This document shows, in pieces, positions 1 to 12,788 of a stretch of DNA of 64,000 bases. Origin of the DNA: Rhizopus sp. PT2906. Taxonomy: Eukaryota; Mucoromycota; Mucoromycetes; Mucorales; Rhizopodaceae. Positions within the stretch are counted from its first letter, which is position 1. Each line of letters starts with the position of its first letter. The notes beneath the pieces were generated by a model. That model was not told where the DNA came from, searched no databases, and saw only the letters and a list, made by a program, of their open reading frames with translations. The stretch spans positions 1-64,000 of the forward strand of contig JAMYHX010000007.1 in the NCBI GenBank assembly GCA_025529335.1, read 5' to 3'. The position numbers and the translations under genes were made by a program.

Positions 1-851
1 GCAGAGGAAGCAAAGCTACGAGCAAAAGAATTGGATCTTTTATTGATTCAGCAGCAACTAGGCAACAATAGCAATAGCAACTATAATAACAATAGTAACA
101 ACAACAACAACAATAACAATAACAATAATGATCTCGTCAATCTATTTCCTTTAAACATGCAACCTATGAATCAAAGTCCAGTGAGACGCCCTAGCTTAGA
201 TGCTATTCTATCTACACCTTTATTGTCACAACATAGGCGTGATTCTACCTTTGGTTCTTCATTTACTTCAGATGAATTAGATGACCAAGCATTCTCTCCC
301 ATCACATCATCCACAGCAACGACTACCCCTGTTTCCTCATCTGCGCTTCTTCACATGGAAAGGTAAATTTTAATCACCCGATCCATTTGCGTTTATGGGC
401 TCTAATATATATAACATGATAGTTACCCTTCAGCCGTTATGTCATCATTAAGTAAGTTACCAGATGAAAATGCACACAAAATTCAAAGATACAGCATACC
501 TCCAAGGCCACGTAGGAGAAGAGAGATGCAGGCGATCACCAAGATTGTAGAGACAAGAGAGTATCCTTACATAGACGGTTACTTTTGGAAAAACAATGGT
601 AACACGATACAAAAAAAGACGGGGAATAAAAGCGTGTATTATAAATGCTCCAATAGCAACAAGGTAAACTCATATAGTCATTTATTATTAGTTTCAGTAG
701 TAGAGTAACCCGTGATTTTTTTTTTTCTTCTTGTTAGGGTTGTCCTGTTAACAAGACAGTAACATGGAAAGGCAATGGAGAATATTTGATAAAGTACCGA
801 GGAGAGCATTTATTAGAATGTAATAAGGTGCAAAGAATTGTAGACGTGTAA
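1..851 (+). CDS. WRKY/FLYWCH-like zinc-finger protein, 3' part (5' end outside window)
   Basis: Three exons are visible: 1-362, 423-663 and 738-851. The first is open from the window edge, so the N-terminus is missing. The visible 238 residues start with an asparagine-rich, low-complexity stretch and a basic patch (PRPRRRR). They end in a domain opening DGYFWKNNGN, then YYKC, GCPVN and GEHLLEC. This spacing matches the WRKY-GCM1/FLYWCH fold: an aromatic beta-strand, a C-x6-C pair, then a His-x3-Cys pair near the end. The usual WRKYGQK heptapeptide is replaced by WKNNGNT. Seen: the residues and introns. Inferred: a DNA-binding transcription factor. The acceptor at 422 was chosen because the later one at 433 breaks the frame. 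Confidence 0.72.
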
Positions 852-1068
852 AGTAGTTATTGTATACCACTGTATGGCCTTTCTCTAAATATGTATATGA
901 ACCTTATGATGTTACCCCCCCTTATTTTGTATATCCAACTGGATTGGATGAATATATGATTTTTATATAGAAAGTAACAATACAGTCGACAATAGTGTCG
1001 ATCGCACAATTACGTGCTACGTTTTAATATCTTTATTTTATTTGTAATACATATTCTCTATTTACAAC

Positions 1069-2348
1069 TCAAGACATGCTTTCAACATAAGCAAGTGTCC
1101 TCTCTTTCACTTTCTGTACGTCGTCTTCTGTCCCATTATTCTTTTCAAATTGTAGCCATTTCTTGAATATAAACTTCATCTTTTTAGATGAAAACTTCAT
1201 GGAAGCAACACGTTCAAACAGACGTCTATATTTTAAACTTGTTAGTCCCTTTTGATATGAATTACATGTATATCTATGAATACCTCGCCATTTCCACATC
1301 ACCCACTTTAATTTCCATGTCCAAATAGACGTTCCAAAGATCTAATCGTTTAGGATGATTACTCACAATGCCTTCTAATAGAGTACGTCCTCTTTCTGCT
1401 TCTCCATATTTAAATTCGAGTTGTGCAAACTTTTGGACAGTTTGAATATCTATTTGATTTGTTAGTTTATATCACACATACAAAATATATTCCAAACTCA
1501 CGTTCGTGCTTTGGGAGCACCTTTAAGCTCCTCTGAAGTGTTTCTCTTGCCTTTTCCACCTTATTATGTTGTAGCAGGAACAAGCCAAAGCTAGTCCAGA
1601 CATCACGCGACTGTCCAAACTTCTTGCACATCTCTTCCCAAACAGATTCTGCCTTATCCAGTTTATCATTACGCTCATAAATCTTGGCCAGCTCCTTATA
1701 CACCTTGACTGGCTCACAATAGATCGTTGCTCGTTTAAACACGTCTTGAAGAGTCTCTTCTGTACCAAAGCTATTTTCCAAGTTCATCAGAGCCACCCAG
1801 ACGTTCATCTTTTCTTGCTCTTCTCTAAAATTAATCGTCTTCAACGCACGTTCACCAATCTTGCGTGCCTTATCAATCTCTGATAGTTTGAGCTCATAGG
1901 CCATGTAGTTGATCCAAAGGTACGATGAATTAGGCGATCCAACCAGTAATCGCTCAAAGTCATATCCATTCTGTGGTGCTCGTTCGTTTAATTCTCCTGT
2001 TAAATCTTGTTCAATCTCTTTCTTCTTTTTGGATTTTTTGTTCTTTTTTGTTTCTTCTTCATCACTTTCGCTTTCTTCGTCTTGTTCTTCTTCATCGCTC
2101 GAATCAACTCGATTGTTGATGCCCGTCCAATCGAAACTGTCAATCTCTAAGGCTGCAGTTGATGTATCCTTTTGTTCTGTCACTTCTGATTTATCTTGTT
2201 TTCTCTTCTTCTTGGCTGGTTCTTCATGAGATTTGGTATCATTTTTCTTTTCAACAGCTTTCTCTGTTTGCTTATGAATTGCCTGATCCTTCTTGGCATC
2301 GTTGGTATGCTCAGCCTTTTTGGTGCTGTTGTTCTTTCTCTTGCCCAT
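1069..2348 (-). CDS. RRP5: Stand-alone Rrp5 C-terminal HAT-repeat protein (rRNA processing)
   Basis: Exons are 1502-2348, 1284-1449 and 1069-1225, giving 389 residues. The first 120 or so are lysine-rich and acidic and include FDWTG, a motif found just before the C-terminal repeats of Rrp5/PDCD11. HAT/TPR-like repeats follow, ending in ERGRTLLEG, KRLDLWNVY and KKMKFIFKKW, all typical of the Rrp5 tail. Rrp5 works in nucleolar pre-ribosomes on 18S and 5.8S rRNA maturation. The usual protein is about 1,700-1,900 residues with some twelve S1 domains before this tail; none are here. An in-frame TAA sits two codons before the ATG, so the start is real unless an unseen upstream exon exists. The S1 half would have to be another gene. 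Confidence 0.85.
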
Positions 2349-2611
2349 AATAACTTAAAGGGAAACTCTAGAGAAACTGGCCGAAAAAATAGAAATATAG
2401 CCTGCAGTCACAGTGGCTTAAGTCCGTTTTTAGAAGTCGCTGATAATGCAAAGTAGATCAATTGCCTTAAAGTCACAAAAAGAAGTATGAAAAAGTATAT
2501 ATTTGGTCATAAAAAAAAAGAGAGGGGAGAAGAAATAAAAGATACAGTTATGTACTTATAAATAATTTAACAGTGGAGAGCTTTCGTCTATATAAAGTAA
2601 AAGGGGGGGAT

Positions 2612-4256
2612 CTAATGATGGTGATGATGATGATTGTCTTCATGACAGCTGTTATCAGAAGTAGTTAGCTGAGCCTTTGTTGAGCTAGCATCCTCTAAAT
2701 AGATCAATATATCTTGTATATTACGACAATCATTTTTTACTGTATCTTTGACAAGTTGCTCTAGTTGATGTGCCTTTTGCATTGACATTGCTGGGTTCAA
2801 TTGAAGGACCAAGTCGATATGATTGTATCTTCCTTGCTTACGTCCTCGAATAGAATGAAAATTAACCAAGTCTGACTCTGTAGCCTATTAAACAGAGTAA
2901 ATACCTTCCACTGTCATTTATATGTGCTTACCTTCACTTTAGATACGGCTGCTATCACAGATTGCATTTCATTTGCAGAAATTCCTCGGTCCATTAACTC
3001 ACTCATGGATGATCTGATTAACCCGACGCTGCTTTGGACCAGCATGGCCGAAACTGCGATACCGCCAAGTGGATCAAGAACAGGCATGCCTGCATAACTA
3101 CCAACGATAGCTACAAGGGCAACCGCACTAGAATATGCATCTGATCGATGATGCCTAACAACATGGTAAGCATCTTTTATAAATCATATACATACAGACG
3201 AAGAACTTACCATGCGTTGGCTATGAGCACATCACTACGCTCTTCTTGACCAACCTTGATGGCTACGTATCAGCTCTGTTAGCCTCTTTTTATGTAACTC
3301 ATCCCTTTTCTTTCCTTTTATACTTACTCACTCGATATAACCATTCTTTAATGATCACACTTGCCAGAGCAAACCATGCAGCATTAGGATCTAACACGCC
3401 ACCATGTCCGTGTGAATGGCCCAGGAACGAATGCGATTCGGCTACAGTGCTACCAGCAGCTGCGACGGCAGTGGTAACAGAGGGTGTCGAAACTTGAAGC
3501 GTTGCAAGTAAAAGATCAAATGAATGCCATCCAATACCAACAGCACCTGCCAAAAGCAAGGAAGATACTGCCACTGATCCAACTGTTTCGAATTTTCCTA
3601 TATAAAAAATGCATGAATATGTCATCATGCTTCAATTATTCTTTGTCCAAAAGTACCGTATCCATAAGGATATAGACTATCTGGAGGCTTTCGAGACATT
3701 CTATAGGTGTAAAGTGTCACAAAGTCACTCAGTAAATCTATTCATGCAAATAAAAAAGTTAGAAACCTTTCACCTTTCATCATTAAAAAAAAAAAAACTT
3801 GCCACTAAAGGAGTGAAGTGATTCTGCTAATAGTGATGCAGAGTTCATCATCCTACATAATAGTCAGTAACCAATGACCCTCTCTTTTATTGACTTACCA
3901 TCCTGCAACACCTTTGCTAACTGTTAACCCAACATTGGAGGCTAGACCGATGATAGTTATCCGAGTACCACGCTTACCTAAAGAAAACAGGTATAAATAT
4001 CTTATCTACGACAAGTATATTTCTTTTTACTTGAGGACTTTAGGGATGTTAAAAGGTCTGCGTCATGATGATGATGTCCGTGTGTGCCATGCTGTCGAAC
4101 ACTTCCATTCCAAACTGGATGACGGCGATTGTTGTGTGAAGCAGTGAGGGCCTTTGTGATAAAGAAGCGATTTAAAGGTTTGCGACAAAATAAAGACTGT
4201 TTGTATAATATAGATCGATGCAGCACGTTCCTTTGTGCTGCAAACATGGTCGTCAT
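2612..4256 (-). CDS. MMT1: Mitochondrial cation diffusion facilitator (MMT1/MMT2 type)
   Basis: Eight exons (4031-4256, 3899-3977, 3803-3852, 3657-3737, 3328-3597, 3211-3262, 2932-3154, 2612-2884) encode 417 residues. A basic, acid-poor N-terminus (MTTMFAAQRNVLHRS) fits a mitochondrial presequence. The membrane part carries the CDF hallmarks HSFSDLLSDFVTLY, YPYGYGKFETVG, HHRSDAYSS and LDPLGG. The cytoplasmic C-terminal domain is present. The family exports metal ions; the yeast MMT members act on mitochondrial iron, so iron or manganese is the likely substrate (inference). Three His-rich segments stand out: HGHHHHDAD near the start, HSHGHGG in a loop, and six histidines at the very C-terminus. 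One intron uses a GC donor (exon end 3803). A second ATG lies three codons inside. Confidence 0.9.
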
Positions 4257-4534
4257 AAAGAGAAGGTACGAAAAAAAAGAAAAGAAAAAGGGCAAGGTTA
4301 GAAAATGGCATGATTTCATAGGTTGGACTGTTTTTTTTTAAAGACAGCATCTGATAACGGATTTTGTTATTCTTATCAGTTGGTAAACACATTAGATCTT
4401 TTTATATATTATAATTAACCAAGTTTTTATTAAAAGTACACAGTTTTGTAATATATGTGCGTATAAATGCGTGCAATGCTGTACAGAAGATATTATAAAT
4501 AAATGTATAAAAGGGGGATGAGATCTTGGAGTAT

Positions 4535-7500
4535 TTAGTGAGCATTAAGAGATTGTTGATGAACCAATTCGGTATAAACACCATTCAACTTGAGAAGCTC
4601 CCAATGAGTACCTTGCTCGATCACACGACCATTCTTGACAACACAAATAAGATCGGCATTTTGAATCGTAGACAGACGATGAGCGATAGTGATGGTCGTA
4701 CGACCACCTTCTTCAAGAATATTGTCAATAGCAGCTTGTACCAACTTTTCACTTTCAGAATCAAGAGCAGAGGTAGCTTCATCCAAGAGAAGGACCTTGG
4801 GTCTACGAATCAAGGCACGAGCGATAGCAATACGTTGCTTCTGACCACCAGAGAGTTGAGAACCCTTATCACCTACACGTGTATCATAGCCCTTGGGAAG
4901 ACTGCTGATGAATTTATGAATATTGGCAGCTCGACAGGCGTCTTCGACTTGTTCCTGAGTCACTTGTGTGCCTTCATCAACACCGAAACGAATATTTTCG
5001 CCAATGGTCATGTCAAACAAGACGGGTTCTTGACCGACAAGGGCCATATGGCTACGGAGATTGTACAAGGAATAATTCTTGACGTTGTTGTCATCCAAAC
5101 GAACGGTACCAGAAGCAGGATCATACCAACGTTGAAGCATACCGATTGTCGTTGATTTACCGCAACCAGAAGGACCCACCAGGGCAATTGTCTGACCAGC
5201 TTTACCGTGAAGGTTGAATTCACCATTAAAGATGGCGGTATCAGGACGAGCAGGATAACGGAAAGTGATGTTTTCGAAGTCAATGTCTCCCTTGATTTGG
5301 CTGTGACTAGGTTCAATACCTTCCAATTCAGGATCAATTTCCGGTTCACGTTCAAGAATTTCAAAGGCGGCAATAGCAGAAAACTTGGCCTTGGACAAGG
5401 TAGATGTGAAGACAGAAGCACGACCGACACCTTGAGCAGTGATCATAATAGCCATCATACAAGTAAACATTCTTTGGAAATCGATCATTCCCATGGCAAT
5501 GAAGTTAGTACCAGCATAAAAGGCAACTGCGTTGGTGTAAAGGATAATGCCTTGTTGAAGTGCATAACCAATGGCTGATGTGTAAGCCTTTCTTTGAGCG
5601 AGAGAGTGAGGGTGATCAGTAGCACGATGATACTTCTTTTCGAAATAAGTTTGCTTGTTAAGAGCGGATACAGTACGGATTTCTTTAATGGCTTCACCAG
5701 CAACTTCACCACTCTGTTCGTTTGCTTTCTTAGTTTTGTCTTCAAAACCACGATGAATAGTAGATTCATAAAAAGTAGCACCGCCGATGAAAGGAGCCAT
5801 GCAAAGAATGACAAGAGTTAAAGCCCAAGTTTGAGAGAAGGCGATAGCAAGACCTGATAAAGATGTTAGTCTTAAGGTTTATGCCTTTTTATCTATGTAT
5901 TTACCTGTGATGGCAGTAACAATGATTTGAGTGACATCACCCCAAGTCTTGGTAACAAGTTCGTTTACGTTTTTAGAATCAATGGCCAATTTGGATGTAA
6001 GAGCGCCAAGGGAATTGTCCTCCTGATCATAAAAACCGATTTCTTGCTTCATGAATGCACGGAAGATATCAGCACGTAAACGTTTAGTATAGCGTTCACC
6101 AGCAACTTCAAAGGAAATGACTTGACAAGAGAAACCAATAAATGCACCAATACCAAGGACAACAAATAAGAATGCGTAAAGATTGGTGCCACTCATAGGG
6201 CCAGGAGGAGCAGAGAAGGGATCAATCAGCATAGCGATGACTCTAGCAAAAATAAGGGCAAACAGAGGGAAGACAGCACCAGCAATAGCAGCACCTACGA
6301 CACCAGTTGCCAATAATGGCCATTCGGGACGCATCTGCTTCAATACTTTGCCCATGGGAATACTTTGTTTCTTGGCAGCTTTGCGTTCAGCCTTGGCTTT
6401 ACGGAGCTTGATTTCAAAGGCATCAACAGAGGAAGCATGACTAGTGATCTTGATCAGTTGACTAGTAGTGTCCTTTTCGTCGAGCTTTTCATCATTGTTC
6501 AATTCTCTAGCAATTTCCATTTGTTCACGTTGAAGTAATTCTTCAGCATCAGGTTCTTCGACATCAACGCCGACTTGCTTTGTAGCAATTTCTTGCTTTC
6601 TGACCAAATCAGCATAAACACCATCGAGAGCAAGCAGTTCATTATGAGTGCCTTGTTCAATCAAGTCACCTTGTTGCATAACAACAATCAGATCGGCATT
6701 ACGGATAGTGGAAAGACGATGAGCAATCACGATGGTTGTACGATCAGCAGAAGCGGCATCCAAGGCAGCTTGAACAAGACGTTCGGATTGAGTATCTAAA
6801 GCAGAGGTAGCCTACAATAAACAGTTGGTGAGTTTGATTAAATTTTCAAGACAATTAGTTTTACCTCATCAAGTAAGAGAATAGAGGGGTTTTTGAGAAT
6901 AGCACGAGCAATGGCGATACGTTGCTTTTGGCCACCAGAGAGCATACCACCATGTTCACCGACCATGGTTTCATAACCATCAGGAAGTTGAGAAATAAAG
7001 CTGTGACAATTGGCCTTTTTACAAGCTTCAATAATTTCTTCAGAAGATACTTGATGACTAACACCCATAAGTAAGTTTTGCTTGATTGTCATGTTGAAGA
7101 GTACAGGTTCTTGACTGACAACACCGATTTGACTACGAAGCCAAGAAACATTGTATTCTTTAAGATCATGTCCGTCAAGGAGAACTTGTCCTTCATTAGG
7201 GTCGTAGAAACGCTGGATCAATTGGACACTGGTTGATTTGCCTGAACCAGAAGGACCAACGAAGGCAACAGTCATACCAGGGCGAATCTTGAGGTTGAGC
7301 TTTTTCAAGATGGTGATATCAGGACGAGTAGGGTACTTGAACATGACATCCTTAAATTCAATATCAGCGGTGAACCTTTCGGGCTTCAAACCTTCAGTGT
7401 TATCGGGATCAATGGCTGGAACACGATCGATAGTGGCGTAGATCTTGTAAGCGGCACCACATGCGCTAGATACAGCAGACAAGTTTTGAGGTAACTGGAG

Positions 7501-8592
7501 TAAAGCCATAGCGCCCATGATCATTGCAAAGAAGACAACCAGGACATCGGAGCCATCCATCATGTGGTCACGCGTTAATTTGGAACCATACCAGAAGGAA
7601 AGGCCGTAGGTACAGAAGAGGATAAACATAAAGGATCCAAAACCAAAGCCCAAGATTTGACCACGTTGGATACCAGTTTTCATTGCCTTTTCAAGCTTCT
7701 TGGCGTAAAGCTCGGCAAAGCGGTTTTGCAAGGAGAAAGAGTAGACAGTACGGATGCCAGAAAAGACTTGTTCAGCAACAGCACCAGCATCAGCATACGA
7801 GTCTTGAGCCTTGAGAGTATACTTGGTGATGAAGTAACCCATTGCGGCACCACAACCTGCCATGAGAGGGAGAGTAGCCAAGATGACGACAGCGAGACGC
7901 CAACCCTTGACGAAGGCAGTGACGAAACCAGCGACGAATTGACCGACACACATGATAAGGATACCAAACTTTTCAGAGATACCATCTTGAATTAATTGAG
8001 TATCAGTAGCAAGACGAGTAGTGAGAGATCCTTCTTCGGCCTTGTCAAACCATGACATATCTTGGCGAAGAATAGCATGGACATACATGTTACGAATTCG
8101 TCGGACTTGATTTTCACCAGTTAAAACCCAGAAGCATTGGGCAATGTAAGCACAGGCAAGAACAGCTGTTCCCATATAAACAAAGATTAGAACGAGAGGG
8201 TGGCTGTCTTCGACAAGATGTGCAAAATCTCCAGATGCCATGCTGTTACCAATTGTTGACATGAATTTACCAAAGATAATAATTGATACAGGTTGCATTG
8301 CACCAATACCCGCTGAAAAGACGCATGCAGTTAAGATCATTAATGCCTCGATCTTTGTGGCAAAACGAAACAATTTATAGATCGGCACTGCAGGTTGCTT
8401 CTCTTTCTTTTCCTTTTTGCTCTTCTTGGTTTTATCGGTTGATTCCTCTTCTATTTTGACATTTTTGGCGGCAGCGATTTCTTCAAGCAGTAAGTGATCC
8501 TCATGTTTTTCTATACTGGTTGATTTGACCACAATTTCTTCTGTCGATTGAACAGTCGACGAAGACCTCGACGTACTAAGCGCTTCAGTCAT
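4535..8592 (-). CDS. Full-size ABCB transporter (P-glycoprotein/MDR type)
   Basis: Three exons (6865-8592, 5905-6811, 4535-5853) give 1,317 residues, the normal size of a full TMD-NBD-TMD-NBD transporter. NBD1 has Walker A GPSGSGKST near residue 446, LSGGQKQRIAIARA and LLDE|ATSALD split by intron 1. NBD2 has GPSGCGKST near residue 1105, the same signature, LLDEATSALDSESEK and IAHRLSTI. Both sites look catalytically complete. A lysine-rich tail of about 75 residues precedes the first membrane domain. ABCB proteins of this type export hydrophobic compounds, lipids or peptides from the plasma membrane; the substrate cannot be read from sequence. It lies head-to-tail between the valyl-tRNA synthetase and the metal transporter, with no sign of shared function. 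Confidence 0.95.
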
Positions 8593-8862
8593 GTGATTTA
8601 ATTGATAAAAGAGAAAAAACTGTGTAGATCAAGAAAAGAAGAAAGAAGAAAGGAAAAATCAGTGGAAAATATATAAGGTTTTCAATGTATCACAGAGTAG
8701 GTACGGAACATTCGGAAGAGGATTGTACCGAGAATATCACCCAATGAAAATAAACAACAAGCTAAAAGCGCACGAGAAAAAAGTGCATATCATGATTGAA
8801 ACCCCGTTCATTCGGCACCCATTTCCTTACTTCTGGGATGAGTCAAACGCAAGAATTCGGCG

Positions 8863-11800
8863 TTAGTGTTCTTTATTAGTTATGGTTTGCAAGAGTCGTA
8901 AATCATTTTCTAGGGTATCTCTTTCGAGACGAAGCATAATTAGACGCTGCCTAATGATAAAATGGTAAGTCTTATGTATGTGCTTTCAGTGATATACTTG
9001 CTTGTTCTTTTCTTGTATTGATTCTGGTACGGAATCACTATAACCGTTTTGACTCATACGCACTTGTAGCTTTTCTACATCATTTATGATCTTGTTTAGT
9101 TTTTTCGTCAATTGTTTGTTTTTGTTCTCTATTGCCGCACTCATGTCAGTCCCCTTTGCTGCGGCGTTCTCTAACTGAGCTTTGATGATGTCGGTGGTTG
9201 GCACAAAAATTTTCAAGTTTTCATTAATCACTTTAACAGTATAACTATGCATATCATTTGGCTAATATGCGCGCGTATGCGTAGTATGCGTTTAGCCATA
9301 GAGTTTGACAACGCCAATAATGAATTACCTGTTTATCATCAATTTCAACACTTGATGCCTTGGTGAATTTCTTGATTTCCTTCGTGTAGCTCTGAAGAGG
9401 TCCGCTTATCAAATCAAACTCATTACACCAAATAATAAATGGTAATTCTTTGCTAATACTAATCTGATGACCTTGTCTAAGGGATCTGGAAGCGTGAATG
9501 ATGGAGAGAATAACCTTTGTTCATGGTTACTAGATCAGATCGTAAAAAACTATAAATAGCAAACCTTAAAATGATTTTCAACGCCATTATCGTAAAATTG
9601 ACTGAACTCATTCGGATCAGGATATTCTTCCACCATAATAGAAGGAGTATTTCTACTATGAAGGATAGGTAGTCTTGATCGTGTTTGCTGCCACAATTCC
9701 TAAATCATAGGGATGAGAATAGTGCCGATAGATATAGTTACCCATACCTCTGTAACAAATGGCATAAAGGGATGAGCCAGTCTCAATGAAACATCCATAC
9801 ATGCATACAATATTTTCATCGTATTCATCTATTTGAACTAAGTATTGTATATCTCTATGCATAGAATTATATTTACCTTGTCTTGTTCATCTTCATTCTG
9901 TGGGTTCAATACTGACTTGGAGAACTCAACATAGACGTCACATACATCTTCAACAATAAACCTCTTTAATGCATCTGCTGCTTCAAACAATCGAAAGTTT
10001 TCAAAAGAAGTCTGACACTTGGATACTGTGTTTGCCATTCTTGATAAAATAAAACGATTGACAAGAGACAGTTGGTCCTTATCGATGCTCTTGTAGTCAA
10101 TATTGTTCTCATCCAGCTTATTCAAGCCATATTTGAAAAGATTCCAGAGCTTATTACAAAAGTGCGTTGTTTGGATCACATTGGAAATATCTAAATTGAT
10201 TTGCCTAGATTGCTGTGTATATTGTATAAGCGCAAACCGCAGCGAATCTGTGCCACAGCTGGGAATTCCGTGTGGGTACTCTTTTTCTAGATTTTTTACG
10301 CTCCTGTCAATTCTGATTGTTAAGTTTCTATTTTTGGTATACAACGAAAAGTGAATACGCACGTGTTAATTTCCTTTTGTGGTAGATTTGATTTGAGCAA
10401 GTCCTGCTTCATTCTTTCTAAGCTGACACCCTCGATAACATGCAATGGATCAATCACGTTGCCCAGCGACTTAGACATTTTACGCCCTTGTGCATCTCGT
10501 ACCTATTTGTGCATAAGAACACTAGGTTGATCTAATTCTTTATATCTTACCATAGGATGCAAAAAGATCGTTTCAAACGGTGGCTTATGCTCTGTAAAAT
10601 AATTGGCCAACATGGCCATTCGAGCAACCCAAAAGAATAGGATGTCAAACCCCGTTTCCATCACTTGAAGTGGATATCGATCCTACATTATTTGTGTTAT
10701 TATTATACTAAAATGATCGTCGCATCTTACAGGAATTGTTTTGTTTTGAACATCATCCCATCCTAATGCAGAGAGCGGCAGCAAACCAGAAGAAAACCAT
10801 GTATCCAGTACATCATCATCCTACATGGTTTATTAGTAACTGAGTACACAGAATTGTACACTTTTACCTTCTTGAGCTCAAAAGGTGTATTCTTGGAATA
10901 GCCTTTGTCTGCCAAGAGCCTCTTGGCATTCAATCGGGCATCTTCTGTGTTATTTCCTGTTACCCAAAGATCTACAAAGGGAAATGGAGATTATAAGTCA
11001 TTTTCTATCTCCTCCCGTCTCTCGGTTACCTTGTTCATGATACTCATTCAACCTTATTTGGTAAGCAGGAATCCTGTGCCCCCACCACAGTTGTCGTGAT
11101 ATGCACCAGTCCTGGATATTGTCTATATATATTGACGTCAGTAACTCTGCTGCTATAAATGACTTAAACTTTACCAAGCCATCGATACCATTCTTGAGTA
11201 TAAGTTTCCGGCAAAATTCTCATTTTGCCCTCCTCCACTTGCTTCTTGGATACGTTGGCCAATTCACGGCAATTCAGATACCACTGTGGCTGAAGCAGAG
11301 GTTCGATAATATCCCCTGATCTCGAGCAAAGAGCAATACGCATGACATGCTTATCGTCTCTACCCTTATAGCTTCCCAGCTCTTTCAATTTTTCAATCAC
11401 ACCTTCTCTCACATCAAATCGATCACGACCCTATCTCGGTTACTAATTGAGTCATTATTGACGTATTTGGAAACTTACGATCCACTCCATTATCCCACAC
11501 TGTTCATTCAATCTACCCATTTTATCAAATATGCTTTTAACAGGAAGATGATGTCGACGAGCACATGCGTAATCATTCGGGTCGTGTGCTGGTGTAATCT
11601 ACCTGAATATGAGTCATACTGGTTTTATTTGTTTATTTTACTATTACCTTGACTACACCAGTACCGAATTCCATATCAACAAGTTCTTTATCACAAATAA
11701 TAGGAATCTTATTCCCATGAATTGGATGGTAAACAAACTTGCCATGTAGGCTCTAATCCTTTGGATAAATAACTTATTCCATGACTCTCTATTCTGATTA

Positions 11801-12788
11801 CCTTGTATCTTTCATCATCAGGATGAATAGCAACAGCGCAATCACCCAACATAGTCTCAATACGAGTTGTTGATACTATAAGTTCTGTAAGTCCATTCTG
11901 ATCCGGATCAGCCACCTTGTAAGAAAAATTATGCAATACTCCAAATTCGACGCTATACAATTCTTGTCAATACGTGAATACAGTATATGAACATTCGATT
12001 TACGGTTTGCTTCTGCCCGGTAACTGTATCATTGTTCTTCCTTGAATATCCTTATAATCCACTTCAATATCTGATATCACAGTTTCTAATGCACAGCACC
12101 AATTCACAAGCCTGGTGTCACGATAGATAAGACCGTCCTTAAACAGCTGCATGAACGCGTTCTGAACAGCCTTTGACCTCTTTGCATCCATTGTGAAAAA
12201 CTCTTGATCCCAGTCAAGAGATGCGCCCATCCTTCTCATCTGATGCAGTATACGATCACCATACGTCTGTTTCCAATTCCAAATTTCCTTTACGAACGAG
12301 TCACGGCCCAAATCATGTCGTGTCAATCCACGCTCTTTCATCAACATCTTTTCTACTACAGATTGTGTTCCAATGCCTGCATGATCTATGCCTGGTATCC
12401 ATTTGACGTCGTATCCGTTCATACGTCGCCAGCGTACGATTGCATCCTCAATACTAAAGGTCAATGCGTGGCCAATATGAAGTGAACCAGTAACATTAGG
12501 TGGCGGAGTGATCATGGTGAATTCTGGTCCCTTGGGCTTATTAGAGTAGTCAGCACTACTTGCTTTAAAGAGCCCATTCTTATTCCACCAGTCGTACCAG
12601 CCCTCTTCGACCGTTTTAGGGTCATAGGCTGGTAAGAATGGTTTGTTTGGTTTCTTTTCTTCTAGTAATCGTGTGACATTTTGAGAAAACCCTCGACGAA
12701 ATGAAATAAAAGCGTGAGATTTCAGTAGCAGTTTGCTGTGTGGCTGCTTTGTTGTTAACTGCCTTGTTAGGATTCCATTCTTTTGCAT
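8863..12788 (-). CDS. VAS1: Valyl-tRNA synthetase
   Basis: Sixteen exons (12004-12788, 11802-11952, 11648-11752, 11479-11598, 11175-11430, 11030-11122, 10868-10971, 10731-10820, 10551-10682, 10363-10502, 9877-10312, 9748-9828, 9565-9699, 9329-9514, 8998-9261, 8863-8946) give a clean 1,053-residue frame. Class I signatures are present: HIGH in PPNVTGSLHIGH, the ATP-binding GRKMSKSLGNV, and the WIPGIDHAG and DDDVLDTWFSS motifs of ValRS. The C-terminus is the coiled-coil arm that grips tRNA-Val. The first 40 residues are basic (LLLKSHAFISFRRGFSQNV), like a mitochondrial presequence. Many fungi make both cytosolic and mitochondrial ValRS from one gene by alternative starts; whether this one is dual or only mitochondrial is not decidable here. 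The high intron load contrasts with its neighbours. Confidence 0.95.

Noticed and set aside
1909..2456. Several plus-strand frames across the Rrp5 region
   Set aside because: They are antisense to a lysine/glutamate-rich coding region, which gives long phenylalanine/serine frames by chance.
7657..7995. 112-codon frame antisense to the ABC transporter
   Set aside because: Complement of conserved membrane-domain codons, with no domain of its own.
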